A stretch of 64,000 nucleotides of DNA from Lachnospira pectinoschiza (GCF_900103815.1 NZ_FNHZ01000005.1:1-64000), one strand, 5' to 3'; positions 26,822-35,490 are shown, counted from the first letter of the stretch. Notes: generated by a model not told the origin, from the sequence alone. Numbers and translations: made by a program.

Positions 26822-27382
26822 ATGAATGGTGAAGATAGAAGAAAAGGTATTGTTGATATTTTAAAAAAATCAGATAAGCCTATGTCTGGTGAAGCTTTGG
26901 CTAGAAAATTCGATGTAAGTAGACAGGTCATAGTTCAAGATATTGCCTTGATTAGAGCTAAGAACATTGATATCTATTCCACTAATAGAGGATACGTAAT
27001 TAGTGCTAAGAATGAGGAATTTTCTAGGGTATTTAAAGTTTATCATACCGATGATGATGTGGAGACAGAGCTTAATGCAATCGTGGATTTAGGCGGATGG
27101 GTTAAGGATATCTTCGTATATCATAGAGTTTACGGCGTTTTAAAGGCCGATATGAATATTCATTCAAGACGTGATATAAAGGAATATATGGAAGAGATTA
27201 AAAGCGGTAAAAGCACCTTGCTTATGCATATAACTTCCGGATATCACTACCATACAATTGTAGCATCAGATGAAAAGACTTTAGAATATATATGGGATGA
27301 GCTTCAAAGATTAGGATTTATAGCCAAACTACAGGATTATGAGCCAGTAGATTTTTGGAGTAAAGAAGAAACAACAATATAG
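26822..27382 (+). CDS. niaR: NiaR-type niacin-responsive transcriptional repressor
   Basis: A 186-residue regulator of NAD synthesis genes. Residues 1-60 are an HTH_11 winged helix (GEALARKFDVSRQVIVQDIA), and residues about 75-175 are a 3H domain, named for its conserved histidines (VYHTDDD, VYHRVYGV, MHITSGYHYHT). That domain binds nicotinic acid with a metal ion in characterised members. Its location behind nadABC and the palindrome over the nadA promoter make it the probable repressor of this operon. It has its own promoter and a terminator at 27405. Confidence 0.93.
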   Translation: MNGEDRRKGIVDILKKSDKPMSGEALARKFDVSRQVIVQDIALIRAKNIDIYSTNRGYVISAKNEEFSRVFKVYHTDDDVETELNAIVDLGGWVKDIFVYHRVYGVLKADMNIHSRRDIKEYMEEIKSGKSTLLMHITSGYHYHTIVASDEKTLEYIWDELQRLGFIAKLQDYEPVDFWSKEETTI

Positions 27383-27404
27383 GACTAAGAACATTAAAGA
27401 ATAT

Positions 27405-27450
27405 GGACTAGGAAACTATTCGTAAAAAATAGTTTTCTAGTTCTTTTTTT
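27405..27450 (+). terminator. Terminator after niaR
   Basis: A 14-bp stem ACTAGGAAACTATT/AATAGTTTTCTAGT with one G-U pair, followed by a T-run. Confidence 0.88.
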
Positions 27451-27499
27451 AGTATATAATATAATTTACGAACTGGTAAGATTTTTCTTACTAGCTTTG

Positions 27500-27521
27500 G
27501 AGCGGAAAATTAAATCCGCTC
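27500..27521 (+). promoter_or_regulatory. Small leader hairpin before the hydrolase gene
   Basis: GAGCGGA/TCCGCTC with an 8-base loop and a T-rich stretch, ending 12 bases before the AAGGAG site. It may attenuate transcription or expose the ribosome binding site. The evidence is weak. Confidence 0.35.
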
Positions 27522-27544
27522 TTATTTTATTGAAGGAGATTTAT

Positions 27545-28288
27545 ATGAAGAAAGCAAGAATTATTCGAAGAGTCTTAATAAGCGTTTTGCTTGTTATAGC
27601 GGTATTGTTTACAACTTTTTTTGTCTACACAGCCGATTATTATAAGGCCAGTGAAAATGTGGACACTAGCTTAGAATCAGATGATGACGTAAATGTATAT
27701 ATGCTTGATAGTAACGATATGGTATTTAGTCCCACAGGAGATGTAAAGGCAGGAATTATCTTTTATCCTGGAGGAAAGGTAGAGTACACTTCCTATGCAC
27801 CATTACTTCATGAATTAGCTAGTGAAGGGGTTTTATGCATTTTAGTAAAGATGCCAAGAAACTTAGCTATTCTTGGAACTAACAGGGCGGATGGCCTTAA
27901 GGAGAATTTTCCAGAAATAACAGATTGGTATATGGCAGGCCACTCTCTTGGGGGAGCTTGTGCTTCTATGTATATAAGTAAACATAGCAGTGAGTACACA
28001 GGCCTTATCCTACTTGCAGCTTATTCCACTAAGGATTTGTCTAAAACCAATATAAATGTATTGTCAATTTATGGATCTGAGGATGGTGTACTAAAAAAAG
28101 ATTCTTATGAGAAAAATAAGTCAAATCTGCCTGACAACTGGGTTGAAGAGGTCATACAAGGTGGATGCCATTCATTTTTTGGAAGTTATGGCTTGCAAGA
28201 TGGCGACGGAAACGCTACTATATCTAACAAGGATCAAATTGATATAACAACAGGTTTTATAATTAATTTCATATCCGAACAAAGCTAA
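27545..28288 (+). CDS. Membrane-anchored alpha/beta hydrolase
   Basis: A 247-residue protein with an N-terminal membrane anchor or signal (residues about 8-30) and an alpha/beta-hydrolase domain outside the membrane. The nucleophile elbow is GHSLGG. An acidic residue lies in YGSEDGVL, and the probable catalytic His is in GGCHSFFGSYG. It matches the PF12695-type group. The substrate is unknown. I chose ATG 27545, which follows AAGGAG. An upstream in-frame codon at 27497 lies in the leader hairpin. The transporter gene begins 18 bases after the stop, so they are probably co-transcribed. Confidence 0.87.
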   Translation: MKKARIIRRVLISVLLVIAVLFTTFFVYTADYYKASENVDTSLESDDDVNVYMLDSNDMVFSPTGDVKAGIIFYPGGKVEYTSYAPLLHELASEGVLCILVKMPRNLAILGTNRADGLKENFPEITDWYMAGHSLGGACASMYISKHSSEYTGLILLAAYSTKDLSKTNINVLSIYGSEDGVLKKDSYEKNKSNLPDNWVEEVIQGGCHSFFGSYGLQDGDGNATISNKDQIDITTGFIINFISEQS

Positions 28289-28305
28289 TTGGAGGACGTT
28301 TACTT

Positions 28306-29694
28306 ATGGAGAAAAGAAAAACTTTTGGTGGGTCAATAGGATTTGTATTGGCCGCAGCTGGAAGCGCAGTTGGTCTTGGAAATATTTGGAGATTTCCATA
28401 CCTAGCAGCAAGAGATGGAGGAGGACTATTCCTTGTTGTATATATTGTGCTTGCACTTACCTTCGGATTCACCTTAGTAACCGCTGAAATTGCAATAGGA
28501 AGGAAAACTAAGCAAAGCCCCCTAACAGCATATGGTGTATTGAATAAGAAGTGGACATGGCTTGGATGGTTATCAAGCATCGTGCCTTTTATCATATTAC
28601 CTTATTATTGTGTAATTGGTGGATGGGTATTAAAGTACCTAATTGCATTCATAACAGGACATGGCGTTGATGCAGCTACAGAAGGTTATTTTACTGATTT
28701 TATCACTAGTAAAACAGAACCAATCGTTATGATGTTTATATTCTTATTATTAGTTTGTATTGTAATTTACTTAGGCGTAAATAAAGGTATTGAATCCTTT
28801 TCAAAGATTATTATGCCAATATTACTTGTATTAGTTGTGGGAATTGCTATATTTTCATTAACAATTAGTAAGACAGATGACAGCGGCGTAGTAAGAACTG
28901 GTGTACAGGGATTAAAATATTACGTAATTCCTAACTTAGATGGAATAACAATCAAGAAGTTCTTTACAGTAGTAATGGATGCTATGGGACAGTTATTCTA
29001 TTCGTTATCAGTAGCTATGGGTATCTTAATTGCCTATGGTTCATATGTAAGAGATGATGCTAACTTACCAAAGTCAATTAACCAGATTGAAATCTTTGAT
29101 ACAGTAGTAGCTTTCCTTGCAGGTGTTATGATTATTCCTGCAGTTTATGTATTTTCAGGAACAGAGGGTATGTCTTCAGGACCATCCCTTATGTTTGTAG
29201 CATTACCTAAGATTTTCGCATCAATGGGTAAGATTGGAAATCTAATCGGTGTCGTATTCTTTGCAATGGTACTCTTTGCAGCCATAACAAGTGCTATGTC
29301 AGTACTTGAGGCTATTGTATCTGGCATGATTGATAGCGATAAGAACTATAATAGAGGTCAGGCAGTTATTATTGAATTCTTTATTGCATTCATTCTTGCT
29401 TGCCTTGTATGCTTTGGTTACAACGACCTATACTTTGAATTCAAGCTTCCAAACGGAGCAGTAGGTCAGATTCTAGATATTATGGATTACATTAGTAACA
29501 GTATCTTAATGCCAATAGCAGCTATTGCTACATGTATCTTAGTAGGCTGGGTAATTAAGCCAAAAGCTATTATTGAAGAAGTAGAAAAAAGTGGAGATAA
29601 GATGGGCAGAAAGGGCTTATTCACAATTATGATTAAGTATATAGCTCCAGTTTGTCTATTTATCCTATTACTTATGAGCCTTGGTGTTTTTTAA
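28306..29694 (+). CDS. Sodium-dependent transporter, neurotransmitter:sodium symporter family
   Basis: A 462-residue integral membrane protein with 11-12 predicted spans. The first helix carries the family signature AAAGSAVGLGNIWRFPYLAARDGGG, which includes the unwound sodium and substrate site. Bacterial relatives (LeuT, YocR/YhdH) import amino acids with Na+. The particular substrate cannot be read from sequence. It uses a GGAGG site and follows the hydrolase gene by 18 bases. A terminator follows. Confidence 0.94.
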   Translation: MEKRKTFGGSIGFVLAAAGSAVGLGNIWRFPYLAARDGGGLFLVVYIVLALTFGFTLVTAEIAIGRKTKQSPLTAYGVLNKKWTWLGWLSSIVPFIILPYYCVIGGWVLKYLIAFITGHGVDAATEGYFTDFITSKTEPIVMMFIFLLLVCIVIYLGVNKGIESFSKIIMPILLVLVVGIAIFSLTISKTDDSGVVRTGVQGLKYYVIPNLDGITIKKFFTVVMDAMGQLFYSLSVAMGILIAYGSYVRDDANLPKSINQIEIFDTVVAFLAGVMIIPAVYVFSGTEGMSSGPSLMFVALPKIFASMGKIGNLIGVVFFAMVLFAAITSAMSVLEAIVSGMIDSDKNYNRGQAVIIEFFIAFILACLVCFGYNDLYFEFKLPNGAVGQILDIMDYISNSILMPIAAIATCILVGWVIKPKAIIEEVEKSGDKMGRKGLFTIMIKYIAPVCLFILLLMSLGVF

Positions 29695-29714
29695 TATTAA
29701 ATAAAAAGGAAATT

Positions 29715-29760
29715 AAAGGAGTGAGTTATGAGGGATGACCTTATGGCTCACTCCTTTTTA
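29715..29760 (+). terminator. Terminator after the transporter gene
   Basis: An 11-bp stem AAAGGAGTGAG/CTCACTCCTTT followed by TTTT. Confidence 0.85.
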
Positions 29761-29772
29761 AGAGATAAAAAT

Positions 29773-29801
29773 TTGACACTAAAGGTAAAATTTGCTACAA
29801 T
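29773..29801 (+). promoter_or_regulatory. Strong promoter of a noncoding transcript
   Basis: TTGACA (29773-29778) and TACAAT (29796-29801) with a 17-base spacer form a near-consensus sigma-A promoter. No protein gene begins within 700 bases. The expected start of transcription is about 29808. Confidence 0.8.
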
Positions 29802-29807
29802 GTTGCG

Positions 29808-30104
29808 CGTATGAGAAGTAACCCTTTTCATGCAAATATGACCACTTTTTAAAACTAATTTAAAAAGTTAAGCCTAACGGACAGGCGGGTCGGTTGCCGG
29901 TGTGGTAAACCCACGTTATTGATTGAGCAAAAGCTCTGTTTTTTAAGTTGATTACTTTATAATCGGTGCTAATTAGCACATCATCTTGTTAAACGGTCAA
30001 TAAAGAGTAACGCGTATTTGCATGTAATGCTATAGGAATTCTCTACATTTTATAACAGACTGATAACGAGACGATTGTGCGTATGTGCGATTGTCTCGTT
30101 TTTT
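29808..30104 (+). ncRNA. Putative structured noncoding RNA of unknown family
   Basis: A transcript of about 295 nt bounded by a near-consensus promoter and an intrinsic terminator, with no open frame of note. Visible structure: hairpin ATGAGAAG/CTTTTCAT (29811-29831), then a long-range 10-bp stem CATGCAAATA (29829-29838) with TATTTGCATG (30015-30024), which is partly exclusive with the first hairpin. The long stem encloses hairpins ACTTTTT/AAAAAGT, GCCT/AGGC, CGG/CCG, GTGG/CCAC, GAGC/GCTC and GTGCT/AGCAC. I checked by eye for signatures of 5S, tmRNA, RNase P, SRP RNA, T-box, cobalamin, lysine, M-box and cyclic-di-GMP RNAs and found none. It could be a 6S-like or new regulator, or a leader of the polyamine operon. 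Confidence 0.55.
30065..30104 (+). terminator. Terminator of the noncoding RNA
   Basis: An 8-bp stem AACGAGAC/GTCTCGTT with a 20-base loop and six T. Confidence 0.8.
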
Positions 30105-30265
30105 AGTGACTAAAACTGTGCAGCAGCACGCTTTGCATGCTAGCATGCAAAAGCGATGCTATTGCACAGTCAAACAGAAATGAGCAAGTAGACGCAAGGC
30201 GTCGGATTGCGAATTTCTGCAGCATCATGAAAGTGCGAAGCACGAAATGATGCGTAGGTCACTAA
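30103..30265. repeat. Three-hairpin cloverleaf palindromic element
   Basis: Terminal inverted repeats TTAGTGAC (30103-30110) and GTCACTAA (30258-30265) enclose three successive hairpins. One is 30115-30170 (ACTGTGCA/TGCACAGT with CGCTTTGCATGC/GCATGCAAAAGCG inside). The second is 30175-30219 (CAGAAAT/ATTTCTG, GCAA/TTGC, GACGC/GCGTC). The third is 30222-30253 (GCATCAT/ATGATGC, GTGC/GCAC). The whole is GC-richer than the genome and abuts the T-run of the RNA terminator. It resembles a palindromic mobile or MITE-like element. Confidence 0.75.
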
Positions 30266-30282
30266 ATAGTAGAGGGATGTGC

Positions 30283-30510
30283 CCAAACAAGCAGCGACAA
30301 GGCAAGGCCGGAGTCGCGTCCGGCTAAAACAGCCAGCTGCAAGGCGAAGCCACTTGCAGCGTCATAAAAGAAGAAAGCCAAGCGGCTACGCCAAACAAGC
30401 AGCGACAAGGCAAAGCCGGAGTCGCGTCCGGCCAAAAAAACCAGCTGCAAGGCGAAGCCACTTGCAGCGTCCGGACCCCAAAATCCCTCCGGCTTTGCAG
30501 CGTCCGATAG
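30283..30510. repeat. 108-bp tandem repeat with internal hairpins
   Basis: Two 81-bp copies (30283-30363 and 30391-30471) differ at only a few bases and are spaced by 108 bp. A partial third follows near 30487-30505. Each copy contains GCCGGA/TCCGGC and GCTGCAAG/CTTGCAGC hairpins. Frames on both strands are open only because of the repeat. I regard it as noncoding. Confidence 0.85.
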
Positions 30511-30552
30511 CACAACTTAAAAAACAGAAATTATAAAGAGGAGGCAAGTACT

Positions 30553-31995
30553 ATGCTAGATCAGACAAGAGCTCCTATATACGAGGCATTAGAAAAATTA
30601 AGACGACAAAGAGTAGTTCCCTTTGATGTTCCTGGGCATAAACGAGGAAGAGGTAACCCAGAACTAGTAGAATTACTTGGTGAGCGTTGTGTTGGAATAG
30701 ATGTAAACTCTATGAAGCCACTAGATAACCTAAGTCATCCAATCTCTGTAATCAAAGATGCGGAAGACCTTACAGCTAGTGCTTTTGGGGCAGAGAATGC
30801 ATTTTTAATGGTAGGTGGAACAACTTCAGCTGTGCAGGCTATGATTCTTTCAGTCTGTAAGCGAGGTGATAAGATCATCTTACCAAGAAACGTACATAAG
30901 AGCGCAATTAATGCATTAGTACTTTGCGGCGCGATTCCAGTATATGTAAACCCTGAGGTTAATAAGGATTTAGGCATCTCTCTTGGAATGGAAGTTTCAA
31001 GTGTGGAGGAGGCCATAAGACAGAATCCTGACGCAGTGGCAGTACTTGTTAATAACCCAACTTATTACGGTATTTGCTCAGATATTAAATCTATAGTTAA
31101 GATTGCTCACGAAGCAGGAATGAAGGTGCTTGCCGATGAAGCTCACGGTACACATCTATATTTCCAGCCTGACCTACCAATTTCAGGTATGGCAGCAGGA
31201 GCTGATATGTCAGCAATTTCCATGCATAAGTCAGGAGGAAGCTTAACTCAGAGTTCAATTTTACTTACTAATAAAGGAGTTAATGCAGACTATGTAAGAC
31301 AGATTATTAATCTAACACAGTCTACATCCGCTTCATATTTATTACTATCAAGCCTCGATATTTCTCGTAGAAATTTAGCCCTTCGCGGGGAGAAATCATT
31401 TTCAAAGGTAATGGAAATGGCCGAATATGCAAGAAAGGAAATCAATAGCATTGGTGGCTATTATGCCTATGGTAAGGAATTAGTTAACGGTACTAGCGTA
31501 TATGATTACGATGTAACAAAGTTATCAATTCACACATTAGGTATTGGACTTGCAGGTATTGAGGTGTATGATTTACTTAGAGACGAGTACGATATTCAGA
31601 TAGAATTTGGCGATGTAAGTAACATTTTAGCTTATATCTCCATTGGCGATAGATTACAAGATATTGAAAGACTTGTTGGTGCCCTTGCAGATATTGCAAG
31701 AATTTATAAGAAGGACAAGACTGGTATGCTAACAGGCGAGTTTATTAGCCCAGTGGTTGCTAAGTCACCTCAGGAAGCCTTCTATGCCAACAAGATATCT
31801 CTTCCACTTAGGGAAACTAAGGGAAGAATTTCTGGTGAAAATGTAATGTGTTACCCACCAGGAATCCCAATCCTTGCACCTGGCGAGGAAATTACAGAAG
31901 AGATTATTGAGTATATCGAGTATGTAAAGGAAAAGGGATGTTCTATGCAAGGAACAGAAGATCCTGAAGTTAATAATTTAATGGTTTTGGTTTAG
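30553..31995 (+). CDS. speA: Orn/Lys/Arg decarboxylase, probably arginine decarboxylase
   Basis: A 480-residue fold-type I PLP decarboxylase of the short Gram-positive form (B. subtilis SpeA type). Start FDVPGHKRGRGNPEL, PLP-binding region DEAHGTHLYF, and the PLP lysine K226 in SMHKSGGSLTQ. The C-terminal domain ends normally. The family decarboxylates arginine, lysine or ornithine. Arginine is favoured here because aguA and aguB in the same cluster turn agmatine into putrescine. AGAGGAGG precedes the ATG. speE starts 14 bases after the stop. This is the first gene of the polyamine operon. Its promoter is not evident in the repeat-filled upstream region. Confidence 0.9.
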   Translation: MLDQTRAPIYEALEKLRRQRVVPFDVPGHKRGRGNPELVELLGERCVGIDVNSMKPLDNLSHPISVIKDAEDLTASAFGAENAFLMVGGTTSAVQAMILSVCKRGDKIILPRNVHKSAINALVLCGAIPVYVNPEVNKDLGISLGMEVSSVEEAIRQNPDAVAVLVNNPTYYGICSDIKSIVKIAHEAGMKVLADEAHGTHLYFQPDLPISGMAAGADMSAISMHKSGGSLTQSSILLTNKGVNADYVRQIINLTQSTSASYLLLSSLDISRRNLALRGEKSFSKVMEMAEYARKEINSIGGYYAYGKELVNGTSVYDYDVTKLSIHTLGIGLAGIEVYDLLRDEYDIQIEFGDVSNILAYISIGDRLQDIERLVGALADIARIYKKDKTGMLTGEFISPVVAKSPQEAFYANKISLPLRETKGRISGENVMCYPPGIPILAPGEEITEEIIEYIEYVKEKGCSMQGTEDPEVNNLMVLV

Positions 31996-32009
31996 GAAGG
32001 TTTTAAGAT

Positions 32010-32867
32010 ATGGAAATGTGGTTTTCTGAACTTCACACATCTAATGTGAAGATATCAATGAGAATTGAAAAACAGCTATTTTCTGGAGTTTCAGATTGCC
32101 AAAGAATCGATGTATTGGTATCTGATGAATTTGGCAAGATTTTAGCACTTGATGGTGAGATACTTTTTTCAGAGAAGGATGAGTTTATCTATGATGAGAT
32201 GGTAACCCATGTACCTATGTCGGTTCATCCAAATGTTAAAAAGGTTCTTATTATTGGTGGAGGCGATGGTGGTGTTGCCACATCTCTTACACAGTATGAA
32301 ACAATTGAACAAATCGACGTTGTAGAGCCTGATGAGATGTTTGTGGAAGTTTGTAAGGAACATTTTCCTGAACTATCTAAAGGTTTAGAAGACGAAAGAG
32401 TTAATGTCTATATTCAGGATGCTCTTAGATTTTTAAGAAGCAAGTCAGATGAATATGACTTAATTATAAATGATGCAACAGACCCTTTTGGTTACACAGA
32501 AGGACTCTTCACTAAGGAATTTTATGGCAACTGCTATAAGGCCTTAAAGGAAGATGGTATAATGGTTTACCAGCACGGAAGTCCATTCTATGAGGAAGAC
32601 AAAGAAGAATGTGTGAAAATGCATCGCAAGGCCTATAAGGCTTTTCCAATCAGCAGAGTTTATCAGGCACATATTCCAACATGTCCATCCGGTTATTGGT
32701 TATTTGGATTTGCATCTAAAAAATATCATCCAATTAATAACTTTAAACCAGCAGAATGGAAGAAGCTTGGTATCAAGACACGTTACTACACAACCAATCT
32801 ACATAAAGGCGCATTTATGCTTCCAAAATATGTAGAGGATATGCTTGAAGAAGAAGAGAGAGACTAA
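32010..32867 (+). CDS. speE: Spermidine synthase-like aminopropyltransferase
   Basis: A 285-residue SpeE family protein with an N-terminal beta domain and a Rossmann domain. Recognisable segments are DGEILFSEKDEFIYDEM, IIGGGDGGVATS, DVVEPDE and INDATDPFG. The usual H in YHEM is D here (YDEM), and the R-E that follows GGGDGG is replaced by T-S, so the protein is divergent. No S-adenosylmethionine decarboxylase (speD) gene is in the cluster, so its co-substrate is in question. It may act on another aminopropyl donor or another amine. It is co-transcribed with speA and the dehydrogenase gene (gaps of 14 and 18 bases). Confidence 0.85.
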   Translation: MEMWFSELHTSNVKISMRIEKQLFSGVSDCQRIDVLVSDEFGKILALDGEILFSEKDEFIYDEMVTHVPMSVHPNVKKVLIIGGGDGGVATSLTQYETIEQIDVVEPDEMFVEVCKEHFPELSKGLEDERVNVYIQDALRFLRSKSDEYDLIINDATDPFGYTEGLFTKEFYGNCYKALKEDGIMVYQHGSPFYEEDKEECVKMHRKAYKAFPISRVYQAHIPTCPSGYWLFGFASKKYHPINNFKPAEWKKLGIKTRYYTTNLHKGAFMLPKYVEDMLEEEERD

Positions 32868-32885
32868 TTTTAAGGAGGATTAATA

Positions 32886-34145
32886 ATGAGCCGTTTATTA
32901 ATTATTGGCTGCGGTGGCGTAGCGCAGGTTGCTATTACAAAGTGTTGTCAGAATAGCGAAGTATTTACAGAGATTTGTATTGCCTCAAGAACAGTATCTA
33001 AGTGTGAGGCTTTAAAGGAAAAGTTAGAAAAGAATACAACTACAAAGATTACAACTGCTAAGGTAGATGCAGATAATGTAGATGAATTAGTAGCTTTAAT
33101 TGAAAGCTATAAGCCAGAGGCTGTACTTAACCTTGCCCTTCCATACCAGGATTTAACTATTATGGATGCTTGTCTTAAGACAAAGGTAAACTATATTGAT
33201 ACAGCTAACTACGAACCAGAGGATACAGAAGATCCTGAGTGGAAGGCTATTTATGAAAAGAGATGTAAGGAAGCAGGATTTTCTGCTTACTTTGATTATT
33301 CATGGCAGTGGGCATATCAGGATAGATTCAAGGAAGCTAATATCTTAGGCCTTCTTGGTACTGGTTTTGACCCAGGTGTTACATCAGTATTTACAGCTTA
33401 TGCTAAGAAGCACTACTTCGATACAATCGAAAGTGTAGATATCCTTGACTGTAACGGTGGTGACCACGGTTATCCATTTGCTACAAACTTTAACCCAGAA
33501 ATCAACCTAAGAGAAGTTTCAGCTCCAGGTTCTTACTGGGAAGATGGACATTGGGTAGAAATCCCAGCTATGTCTATTAAGAGAGAATACGATTTCCCAG
33601 AAGTTGGTATGAAGGACATGTATTTACTTCACCACGAAGAAATCGAATCTCTTGCAAAGAACTATCCAGAGATTAAGAGAATTAGATTCTTTATGACATT
33701 TGGTCAAAGCTACCTTACACATATGAAGTGTTTGGAAAATGTTGGCATGTTAAGAACAGATCCTGTTAATATTAACGGTGTTGATATTGTTCCAATTCAG
33801 TTCTTAAAGGAATTATTACCAGACCCTGCAACTCTTGGCCCAAGAACAGTAGGTAAGACAAATATCGGCTGTATCTTTAAGGGTAAGAAGGATGGTAAGG
33901 ATAAGACAATTTATATCTATAATGTATGTGACCATCAGGAATGCTACAAGGAAGTAGGCTCACAGGCTATTTCTTATACAACAGGTGTACCAGCTATGAT
34001 TGGTGCTATGATGGTGGTAACAGGTAAGTGGAATGGAACAGGTGTATTTAACGTAGAAGAATTTGATCCAGATCCATACATGGAAGCACTTAATAAGTGG
34101 GGCTTACCATGGGTTGTTGATGAGAATCCAGCTATTGTAGAATAA
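32886..34145 (+). CDS. Carboxy(nor)spermidine dehydrogenase, saccharopine dehydrogenase family
   Basis: A 419-residue NAD(P)H enzyme of the saccharopine dehydrogenase/LYS1 group. In this context it should condense putrescine (or agmatine) with aspartate semialdehyde and reduce the imine, giving carboxyspermidine (or carboxyaminopropylagmatine). The N-terminal Rossmann motif is IIGCGGVAQVAI. The central segment LGLLGTGFDPGVTSVF is typical of the carboxyspermidine dehydrogenases. The decarboxylase for the product, NspC, is the next gene. AAGGAGG precedes the ATG. A terminator-like hairpin separates it from nspC. Confidence 0.92.
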   Translation: MSRLLIIGCGGVAQVAITKCCQNSEVFTEICIASRTVSKCEALKEKLEKNTTTKITTAKVDADNVDELVALIESYKPEAVLNLALPYQDLTIMDACLKTKVNYIDTANYEPEDTEDPEWKAIYEKRCKEAGFSAYFDYSWQWAYQDRFKEANILGLLGTGFDPGVTSVFTAYAKKHYFDTIESVDILDCNGGDHGYPFATNFNPEINLREVSAPGSYWEDGHWVEIPAMSIKREYDFPEVGMKDMYLLHHEEIESLAKNYPEIKRIRFFMTFGQSYLTHMKCLENVGMLRTDPVNINGVDIVPIQFLKELLPDPATLGPRTVGKTNIGCIFKGKKDGKDKTIYIYNVCDHQECYKEVGSQAISYTTGVPAMIGAMMVVTGKWNGTGVFNVEEFDPDPYMEALNKWGLPWVVDENPAIVE

Positions 34146-34161
34146 TAATAAAACTAATTGG

Positions 34162-34202
34162 AAACTAGTAGCGTCACTAGGCGGGCGTTACTAGTTTTTT
34201 TA
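34162..34202 (+). terminator. Intra-operon terminator before nspC
   Basis: A 12-bp stem AAACTAGTAGCG/CGTTACTAGTTT with one G-U pair and a T-run, 15 bases before the nspC start. It should cut transcription partly, or act as a regulated attenuator. Confidence 0.8.
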
Positions 34203-34216
34203 GAAGGGAGTAAGAA

Positions 34217-35446
34217 ATGAATATAAGAGACTTAAAAACTCCAGCTTACGTAATAGATGAGAATAAATTAGAGGAAAATTTAAAAGTGCTTGAAAGCGTT
34301 GAAAAGGCAGCAGGATGTAAGATTTTACTTGCACAAAAAGCCTTCTCAAACTTTTACACCTACCCTTTAATTTCAAAATATATTAGTGGAACTACAGCTA
34401 GTGGCCTATATGAGGCCCGCCTTGGAAAGGAAGAGATGGGAAAGGAAAATCATGTCTTTGCTCCAGCCTTTAAGGATGAAGACATGGAAGAGCTAGTTAA
34501 GATTTGTGATCACATAGTCTTTAACTCAATTTCTCAGCTAGAACACCATAGACCAGTTTGGCAAAAAGCAGGGGTTAGTGTAGGCTTAAGAATTAATCCT
34601 GAATTTTCTACACAGGGAGACCATGCAATATATGACCCATGCGCTCCAGGTTCTAGATTTGGCGTGACTTTAAAGAAATTAGAGGAAGCACTAGAAGCTA
34701 ATCCAAGGCTACTAGATGGAGTTGAGGGAATACATTTTCATACTCTTTGTGAACAGGACTCAGATGACCTTGAGGCCACACTAGAAGTGGTTTTAGAGAA
34801 GTTTGATTTTGTCCTAAAGGGAAGAAAATGGATAAACTTTGGCGGTGGTCATCATATAACAAGAGAGGATTATGACATCGAGACTTTAATTAGATGCATA
34901 AATCAGGTGAAGGCTAGATATAACTGCGAAGTTTACCTTGAACCAGGAGAGGCTATTGCCCTTAATGCAGGTTACCTTGTAACCACTGTTCTTGATAAGG
35001 TGGATAACGGCATTGAGACACTAATCCTTGATGCATCGGCTGCTTGTCATATGCCAGATGTCCTTGAGATGCCTTATGTTCCACCCCTTAAAGATGCGCT
35101 TAAAGTGGAGGATACTGACCTTGATATTTGGACTATTAAGAAAATGTACAAAAATGGAATATCTCCAGTGAGAGCCATGGGTAAGCAAATCATGGAAGGT
35201 TATAGTCATGTCTATAGACTTTCAAGCTTTACCTGCCTTGCAGGAGACATTATTGGAGACTACTGCTTTAAGGATGAGATAAATATAGGTGATAAGCTGA
35301 TCTTTGAGGATATGGCAATTTATTCTATGGTAAAGAATAATACCTTTAATGGCATACCTCTTCCAAGCATTGCCACTATGAAGGACGGAGATTGTAGAAT
35401 AATTAAGGAATTTGGCTACGAAGACTTTAAGGGAAGATTAAGTTAA
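34217..35446 (+). CDS. nspC: Carboxynorspermidine/carboxyspermidine decarboxylase
   Basis: A 409-residue fold-type III PLP enzyme (alanine-racemase-like barrel) that decarboxylates carboxyspermidine to spermidine. The PLP lysine lies in LLAQKAFSNF. GIHFHTLCEQ, NFGGGHHITRED, LEPGEAI and the active-site Cys region CLAGDIIGDY are typical. With the preceding dehydrogenase it forms the spermidine route that does not need decarboxylated SAM. It ends just before a perfect 15-bp terminator. Confidence 0.95.
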   Translation: MNIRDLKTPAYVIDENKLEENLKVLESVEKAAGCKILLAQKAFSNFYTYPLISKYISGTTASGLYEARLGKEEMGKENHVFAPAFKDEDMEELVKICDHIVFNSISQLEHHRPVWQKAGVSVGLRINPEFSTQGDHAIYDPCAPGSRFGVTLKKLEEALEANPRLLDGVEGIHFHTLCEQDSDDLEATLEVVLEKFDFVLKGRKWINFGGGHHITREDYDIETLIRCINQVKARYNCEVYLEPGEAIALNAGYLVTTVLDKVDNGIETLILDASAACHMPDVLEMPYVPPLKDALKVEDTDLDIWTIKKMYKNGISPVRAMGKQIMEGYSHVYRLSSFTCLAGDIIGDYCFKDEINIGDKLIFEDMAIYSMVKNNTFNGIPLPSIATMKDGDCRIIKEFGYEDFKGRLS

Positions 35447-35490
35447 GAATTTTATGAAACTAAATTTTCCACAACTAAATAGATTATGAT

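Noticed and set aside
27497..27544. Upstream extension of the hydrolase gene
   Set aside because: It would start inside the leader hairpin and before the AAGGAG site that fits ATG 27545.
29880..29915. Cobalamin or other riboswitch core suggested by GC-rich GGCGGGTCGGTTGCCGG
   Set aside because: No matching set of conserved boxes for cobalamin, lysine, THF, ZTP or cyclic-di-GMP switches was found around it.
29808..30104. SRP RNA, 6S RNA, tmRNA or RNase P RNA
   Set aside because: The hallmark motifs (GGAAGCAGCC tetraloop region, tmRNA ends, GAGGAAAGTC) are absent and the fold is not a simple rod. 6S cannot be fully excluded by eye.
30262..30536. Overlapping open frames on both strands in the repeat region
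   Set aside because: They come from the 108-bp repeat, have no ribosome binding site and no protein-like composition.
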